Positions 37,274-38,015 of a stretch of 38,015 nt of DNA are shown here, piece by piece; the first letter of the stretch is position 1, and each line of letters begins with the position of its first letter. The DNA is from Hyphomicrobiales bacterium (GTDB taxonomy: Bacteria; Pseudomonadota; Alphaproteobacteria; Rhizobiales; Hyphomicrobiaceae). A program made the translations under genes and the position numbers. Where the stretch lies: contig RXJK01000054.1 of assembly GCA_003963125.1 (NCBI GenBank), forward strand, positions 1-38,015, written 5' to 3'. The notes under the pieces are model-generated. The model had not been told where the DNA came from. It saw nothing but the letters and a program-made list of their open reading frames with translations, and did no database searches.

Positions 37274-37816
37274 TTACGAGGAGCGCAACGTTGCGCGCTG
37301 TGATCTTTGTGCGCGCTTGGCTGGCCTCGGCGCCGCAGATGCTTTCACCGGCAGCGGCAGCTTCGTCGTCTGCTTGAGGCGGTCGAGGACGATCGAGGAG
37401 CGGACCTGCGCCACGCTGCCGTGCGGCAGCAGCACGTCGTTGAGGATGCGCGAAAGTCTTTCGAGGTCGGGCACGATGAGCTTCATCAGGTAGTCGGCCT
37501 CGCCGGTGAGGGAGTAGGCCTCCTGCACTGCGTCGAGACCGTCGATCAGCTTCTGGAAGCGGCGCGAATTGTCCGGGGAGTGCGCGGCGAGGCGGACCTG
37601 CACGAACACGGTGATGCGCAGGCCTAACGCCTCGGCGGACAGGCACGCCCGATAGGCCTCGATGATGCCCTGGGCTTCGAGGGCCGCGCGCCGGCGCGAG
37701 CATTGCGAGGGCGATAGCCCCGCCTTCTCCGCGAGTTCGAAATTGGTCAGACGGCCTTCGTCCTGCAGCGCTGCCAGGAGCCGCAGGTCGATCTCGTCGA
37801 TGCTCGATGTTTGCAT
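37274..37816 (-). CDS. Lrp/AsnC family transcription regulator
   Basis: This encodes a 180-aa regulator. An N-terminal helix-turn-helix (IDEIDLRLLAALQDEGRLT, then LAEKAGLSPSQCSRRRAALE) precedes the ligand-binding alpha-beta sandwich (about 70-150, with VFVQVRLAAH and AYSLTGEADYLMKLIV). A basic tail of about 25 residues (SAAPRPAKRAQRSQR) is longer than usual. I start at ATG 37816. It is divergent from the 4-hydroxyphenylpyruvate dioxygenase gene, an arrangement common in proteobacteria, so it probably controls tyrosine breakdown in response to an aromatic amino acid. TTGCA repeats in the shared upstream region are candidate operators. Confidence 0.92.
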   Translation of the reverse strand: MQTSSIDEIDLRLLAALQDEGRLTNFELAEKAGLSPSQCSRRRAALEAQGIIEAYRACLSAEALGLRITVFVQVRLAAHSPDNSRRFQKLIDGLDAVQEAYSLTGEADYLMKLIVPDLERLSRILNDVLLPHGSVAQVRSSIVLDRLKQTTKLPLPVKASAAPRPAKRAQRSQRATLRSS

Positions 37817-37871
37817 GTTTTCATTCCAAAACGCACGAACTGTGCGGTATAGGACTGCCATTCGACGTGAA

Positions 37872-37924
37872 TGCAAGCACATTGCAGGCCGTGTGCGCTA
37901 GTCTGATTTGCATCGGAAATTGCA
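37872..37924. promoter_or_regulatory. TTGCA repeats between lrp and hpd, candidate operator
   Basis: A perfect inverted repeat TGCAA-GCACA-TTGCA spans 37872-37886, and two further TTGCA copies follow at 37908-37912 and 37920-37924, all between the divergent lrp and hpd starts. Lrp-type octamers often bind several short imperfect palindromes. Only the motif is seen; binding is inference. Confidence 0.45.
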
Positions 37925-37946
37925 GCGCCAGCCACGAGGACGCGCC

Positions 37947-38015
37947 ATGGGCCCCTTCCCGCACGATGCTCTGCCTGCCGCAATCAGCGCCGCCAACCCC
38001 GCCGGCACGGATGGA
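37947..38015 (+). CDS. hpd: 4-hydroxyphenylpyruvate dioxygenase, 5' end only
   Basis: The first 23 codons run to the window edge. MGPFPHDALPAAISAANPAG, followed by TDG, is the characteristic start of alphaproteobacterial 4-hydroxyphenylpyruvate dioxygenase, which makes homogentisate in tyrosine breakdown. GAGGA lies 6 nt before the ATG. Divergence from an Lrp-type regulator supports the call. The catalytic part is outside the window, so only start and identity can be given. Confidence 0.8.
   Translation, partial: MGPFPHDALPAAISAANPAGTDG

Noticed and set aside
37283-37296. A perfect 14-bp palindrome GCGCAACGTTGCGC in the 3' end of lrp
   Set aside because: It is inside coding sequence, not followed by a T run, and of a composition that arises easily in this GC-rich genome.

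Overview
The window is a 38 kb piece of chromosome with high GC and dense, short-spaced genes. It looks like an alphaproteobacterium of the order Hyphomicrobiales (Rhizobiales), perhaps near Xanthobacteraceae or Hyphomicrobiaceae. The support is a FixK/FNR-boxed cbb3 oxidase locus beside hemN, a phasin, a methylsuccinyl-CoA dehydrogenase (ethylmalonyl-CoA pathway), an orphan CoxG, and two LIV-type ABC transporters. The genus is a guess. I see no transposase, integrase, tRNA, rRNA or CRISPR array.

Layout. (1) 1-3751: a LIV-type transporter livHMGF in four overlapping genes, preceded by an intrinsic terminator that probably follows an upstream gene. Both sequence deviations in its two ATPases fall in the same composite ATP site. 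(2) 3752-9372: an interspersed palindromic repeat, CoxG, a lipoprotein, a fluoroacetyl-CoA-thioesterase-like protein, an astacin-type protease, a lone CheW, a phasin, a small TTG-start gene and an EamA exporter. (3) 9392-15825: oxygen and stress control, with a FixK-like Crp/FNR regulator and its partner gene, a universal stress protein, an OmpR-type response regulator, a hybrid histidine kinase whose first PAS domain carries FixL haem-pocket residues, and hemN. (4) 16015-24117: ccoNOQP-(small Cys-rich ORF)-ccoGHIS, the high-affinity cbb3 oxidase with its assembly and copper-loading factors. A FixK box sits between hemN and ccoN and another in front of the universal stress gene, so the sensor, regulator and targets lie together.

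(5) 24118-31557: a second copy of the palindromic repeat, mcd, a Pro/Glu-rich protein, a YihY membrane protein, a CYP153-type P450 that overlaps it tail to tail, then a fumarylpyruvate-hydrolase-like protein with a Tat-like leader, a glutathione-transferase-like protein and a small secreted protein. (6) 31709-36389: a second LIV transporter, livHMGF on the minus strand, with its binding-protein gene divergent. (7) 36462-38015: a SAM-dependent O-methyltransferase gene directly behind a clear TPP (thi-box) riboswitch, an Lrp/AsnC regulator, and the first 23 codons of 4-hydroxyphenylpyruvate dioxygenase, divergent from lrp.

The observations most worth following up are the TPP riboswitch in front of an O-methyltransferase, the one-sided degenerate ATP site of the first transporter, and the FixL-like hybrid kinase placed beside a FixK-type regulator and the cbb3 genes without a visible FixJ.
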